22,994 nt of DNA. It comes from QHXW01 sp035297145 (GTDB lineage: Bacteria; Acidobacteriota; Terriglobia; Bryobacterales; Bryobacteraceae). Shown in pieces: positions 21,440 to 22,994 of this stretch. The DNA lies in assembly GCA_035297145.1 (NCBI GenBank), contig DATGZN010000003.1, forward strand, positions 1 through 22,994, read 5' to 3'. The first letter of the stretch is position 1. Each line of letters opens with the position of its first letter. Below the pieces are notes generated by a model. The model saw nothing but the letters and a program-made list of their open reading frames with translations. It had not been told where the DNA came from and searched no databases. Both the position numbers and the translations under genes were made by a program.

Positions 21440-22103
21440 GTTCGGCTGCCATCAAATAGAAAAAGGGCGGCGCACCGTCGATTCCATCAGACTCAAAGAC
21501 CCTCGTCACCGATCATCAGCCGCTTAGCAGCGCTATTGGCGCGGAGGCAATTTCATCCACGCACGCCTAATCTGATCGTTCGTTGGTCTTCTTGCTGCTT
21601 GCCCTTCGGAATCAGGTGCAACCGCCCTCGTTCTTGTCAGGTTCTATAATGCCACCTCCTTGCCGCATCCAACTGCAAGCGGCTTTCAACTGGAAAGCAC
21701 CCTCATTGCTTCCCGACTTGATTCTGCGCCTGAGGTGGTGCGTTGTCAATCAAATACGGAAGAGATCCGCAAACGAAAACGTCAATTCTGGCCCATTCTG
21801 TTGTCCCTCTGTCCGGCCCTCGTGATTTCCTTCCGCTAAATGCGCCATGCAAATCACCGGCAGAACGGGGTTTGTATCAAACGCCACAGTCGTCGGCTAG
21901 TGTCGAGGACTTGCAAGCTATTGTTCTCTGTCGCTTACCTCAATATCGATAAGTGAGCTAAGGTATCTCCTTGACAGGGTGGTAGAAGAGGACTACCCTT
22001 GTTACCGAGCGGGTCTCTCTGCTCGCTCTCCAGATCATCTAAACTAAGTTAGGTCCTCTGAAGCCTTCCTCTTAGTTAGCCACCATAACCGAGGAGGTTA
22101 TTC
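21440..22103 (+). other. Long intergenic region with promoter and structured leader of the ABM-like gene
   Basis: No gene is supported in these 664 bases. Near the right end are a candidate promoter (TTGACA at about 21972-21977 with TACCCT 17 bases later) and an inverted repeat AACTAAG ... CTTAGTT (about 22041-22076) in the transcribed leader. The left part (21440-21950) shows nothing I can name; short frames there lack coding signs. Confidence 0.45.
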
Positions 22104-22421
22104 ATGTTTGCTCGTAGTGTAACTGTACGACTCAAACCTAATTCCGTTGCGGAGTTCAACAGGACGATGGAGAAAGACATCCTGCCGCTGCTCCAACGGC
22201 AGAAAGGCTTCCAAAGTGAAATCACCCTGGTAGCTTCAAATGGATCGGAGGCTATTGGGATCAGTTTGTGGGATCAGAAGCAAGATGCGGATGCTTACAA
22301 CCGCTCATCCTACATCGAGGTGCAGGAACGCTTGGCAAAAGTGATTGAGGGCACTCCCCAGGTTCAAACCTACGAGGTTGGTACCTCCACTGTCCACAAA
22401 GCTGCCGCACACGCCGCATAA
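22104..22421 (+). CDS. Antibiotic-biosynthesis-monooxygenase-like dimeric alpha/beta-barrel protein
   Basis: The 105-residue protein starts at ATG 22104 after a strong ribosome site (GAGGAGG, 7 bases upstream). The layout is that of a ferredoxin-like ABM domain: strand SVTVRLKPNSVAEFNRTM, helix EKDILPLLQRQKGFQSEITLV with the GFQ turn, strand AIGISLWDQKQDADAYNRSSYIEVQERLAKVIEG, and a last strand PQVQTYEVGTS. Such small barrels act as heme- or quinol-modifying enzymes or as stress-related binding proteins; no catalytic residue identifies the reaction. The last residues (HKAAAHAA) are low complexity. A GC-rich terminator hairpin follows. Confidence 0.75.
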   Translation: MFARSVTVRLKPNSVAEFNRTMEKDILPLLQRQKGFQSEITLVASNGSEAIGISLWDQKQDADAYNRSSYIEVQERLAKVIEGTPQVQTYEVGTSTVHKAAAHAA

Positions 22422-22450
22422 GGCGGAACCGTAAATCGTTCCTTTTTGCA

Positions 22451-22481
22451 GGGGGGCGCGCCTGTCAGCCCCCTTCTCTTT
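22451..22481 (+). terminator. Intrinsic terminator after the ABM-like gene
   Basis: GGGGGC (22452-22457) pairs with GCCCCC (22468-22473) around a 10-base loop, followed by TTCTCTTT. The stem can extend by one G-T pair. The next gene starts 10 bases later. Confidence 0.68.
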
Positions 22482-22490
22482 GGTAGCAAT

Positions 22491-22994
22491 ATGCCAGCGA
22501 AAATCAAAGCCATGCTGGTCATGGCTCCGGAACGTCGTCTACCGCTGCTTGACGCGCTTGAATCTTGTGATATTGAAGTACTGCTGGTCGGCAGTTGCCG
22601 CGAAGCCCGGCGGATGCTTGAAACTCAGCCACCGGTGCATGTCGTGGTAACTGATACCGCTTTGCCTGACGGAGACTGGCGGCGGGTGCTTGAGATTGTC
22701 ACACAAGGTAGCCCAAACGTCGAAGTAATCGTTCACTCTCGCTTGGGTGACCCCGCACTCTGGCTCGATGTTCTGGAGCAGGGTGGCTATGATGTATTGG
22801 TCGAGCCTTACCAGCGCGTGGAGCTGCGGCGGATTGTCGAAGCTGCCGAAGCCAGAAGGTATTTGCGCTCACACGCCCAAGCAATAGCCCACAAACGCAA
22901 CGCTGCACGGGGCTGGACAGCAGGCAATAATTCCCTCGGCGATTTTGATACGACCGCCGAACGGTTGCACACCACCCAAGGGGCACCCGATCAA
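22491..22994 (+). CDS. Pseudo-receiver (REC-like) protein, partial at right edge
   Basis: The frame from ATG 22491 is open to the window end (168 codons, no stop). Residues 1-120 follow a receiver fold: KIKAMLVMAPERRLPLLDAL, VVVTDTALPDGDWRRVLE with a possible phosphoacceptor D55, then VEVIVHSRLGDPALWLDVLEQGGYDVLVEPYQ. Two hallmarks differ from a normal receiver: the N-terminal acidic pair is missing (VMAPE) and the conserved Lys is Glu (E105 in VEPYQ). It may be phosphorylation-independent. After about residue 125 the chain is polar and disordered-looking. No typical ribosome site is visible beside the terminator. Confidence 0.68.
   Translation, partial: MPAKIKAMLVMAPERRLPLLDALESCDIEVLLVGSCREARRMLETQPPVHVVVTDTALPDGDWRRVLEIVTQGSPNVEVIVHSRLGDPALWLDVLEQGGYDVLVEPYQRVELRRIVEAAEARRYLRSHAQAIAHKRNAARGWTAGNNSLGDFDTTAERLHTTQGAPDQ

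Noticed and set aside
21583..21952. Short frames in the long intergenic region before the ABM-like gene
   Set aside because: Overlapping frames with no ribosome sites, motif or credible composition.
1..22994. CRISPR array
   Set aside because: No regularly spaced repeats with unique spacers; the 14259-14350 repeats are 12-mers, irregularly spaced, and partly inverted.
1..22994. Insertion sequence or transposase
   Set aside because: No transposase motifs or terminal inverted repeats were recognised; both mobile elements are integrase-based.

Overview
The window looks like a chromosomal segment of an Acidobacteriota bacterium (Bryobacterales/Solibacter-like). This is inferred from family content, not from a search: a four-gene glycine-cleavage operon with split GcvP, a propeller-type sensor kinase remnant, a Pkn-type kinase remnant, a DUF6632 membrane protein, a DUF4097 protein and an ATP-grasp/LAL_C2 ligase.

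Layout. 1-1380: start of a secreted protein running off the left edge, then two weak small genes. 1379-5702: gcvT-gcvH-gcvPA-gcvPB, tightly coupled and on the + strand, followed by a YggX-type iron-trafficking gene (5734-6066). A convergent ATP-grasp ligase (6063-7310) shares a CTAG double stop with yggX. 7540-10428 is a gene graveyard: a frameshifted, 5'-truncated cytochrome c peroxidase-like gene, a truncated sensor kinase with a damaged ATPase domain, a frameshifted and truncated heme A synthase (CtaA), and the N-terminal stub of a Ser/Thr kinase. It ends at the 3' half of a tRNA-Gly(UCC) (10804-10848), which looks like an old integration scar. 10889-12962: two apparently intact chromosomal genes, a DUF4097-like protein and an ExuT-like MFS transporter.

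The most interesting part is 13067-18506. A 40-bp direct repeat consisting of nucleotides 1-40 of tRNA-Thr(UGU) bounds a 5,364-bp integrated element. It carries an AlpA-type regulator, a zinc-finger-like small protein, a stand-alone primase C-terminal (PriCT-like) protein, an iteron-like repeat cluster, a P27-type small terminase subunit, a 9-Cys protein, a 33-aa single-span membrane peptide on the other strand, a coiled-coil/winged-helix protein with paired operator-like repeats at its promoter, a small basic protein, an unknown protein and a full-length tyrosine integrase ending 3 bp before the reconstituted tRNA. Integrase, AlpA, primase piece, origin-like repeats and a small terminase without structural genes is the logic of a phage satellite (PICI-like), here in a very compact form.

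The reconstituted tRNA-Thr (18431-18506) is squeezed between two convergent integrase genes. The second integrase (18523-19710, - strand), with a leaderless-looking upstream KGG-type small gene, suggests a second element entered the other side of the same tRNA; its far end is not seen. 19900-22994 holds plausible cargo or host genes: a receiver-only response regulator, DUF6632, a small CxxC protein, an ABM-like dimeric-barrel protein and a pseudo-receiver protein that runs off the right edge.
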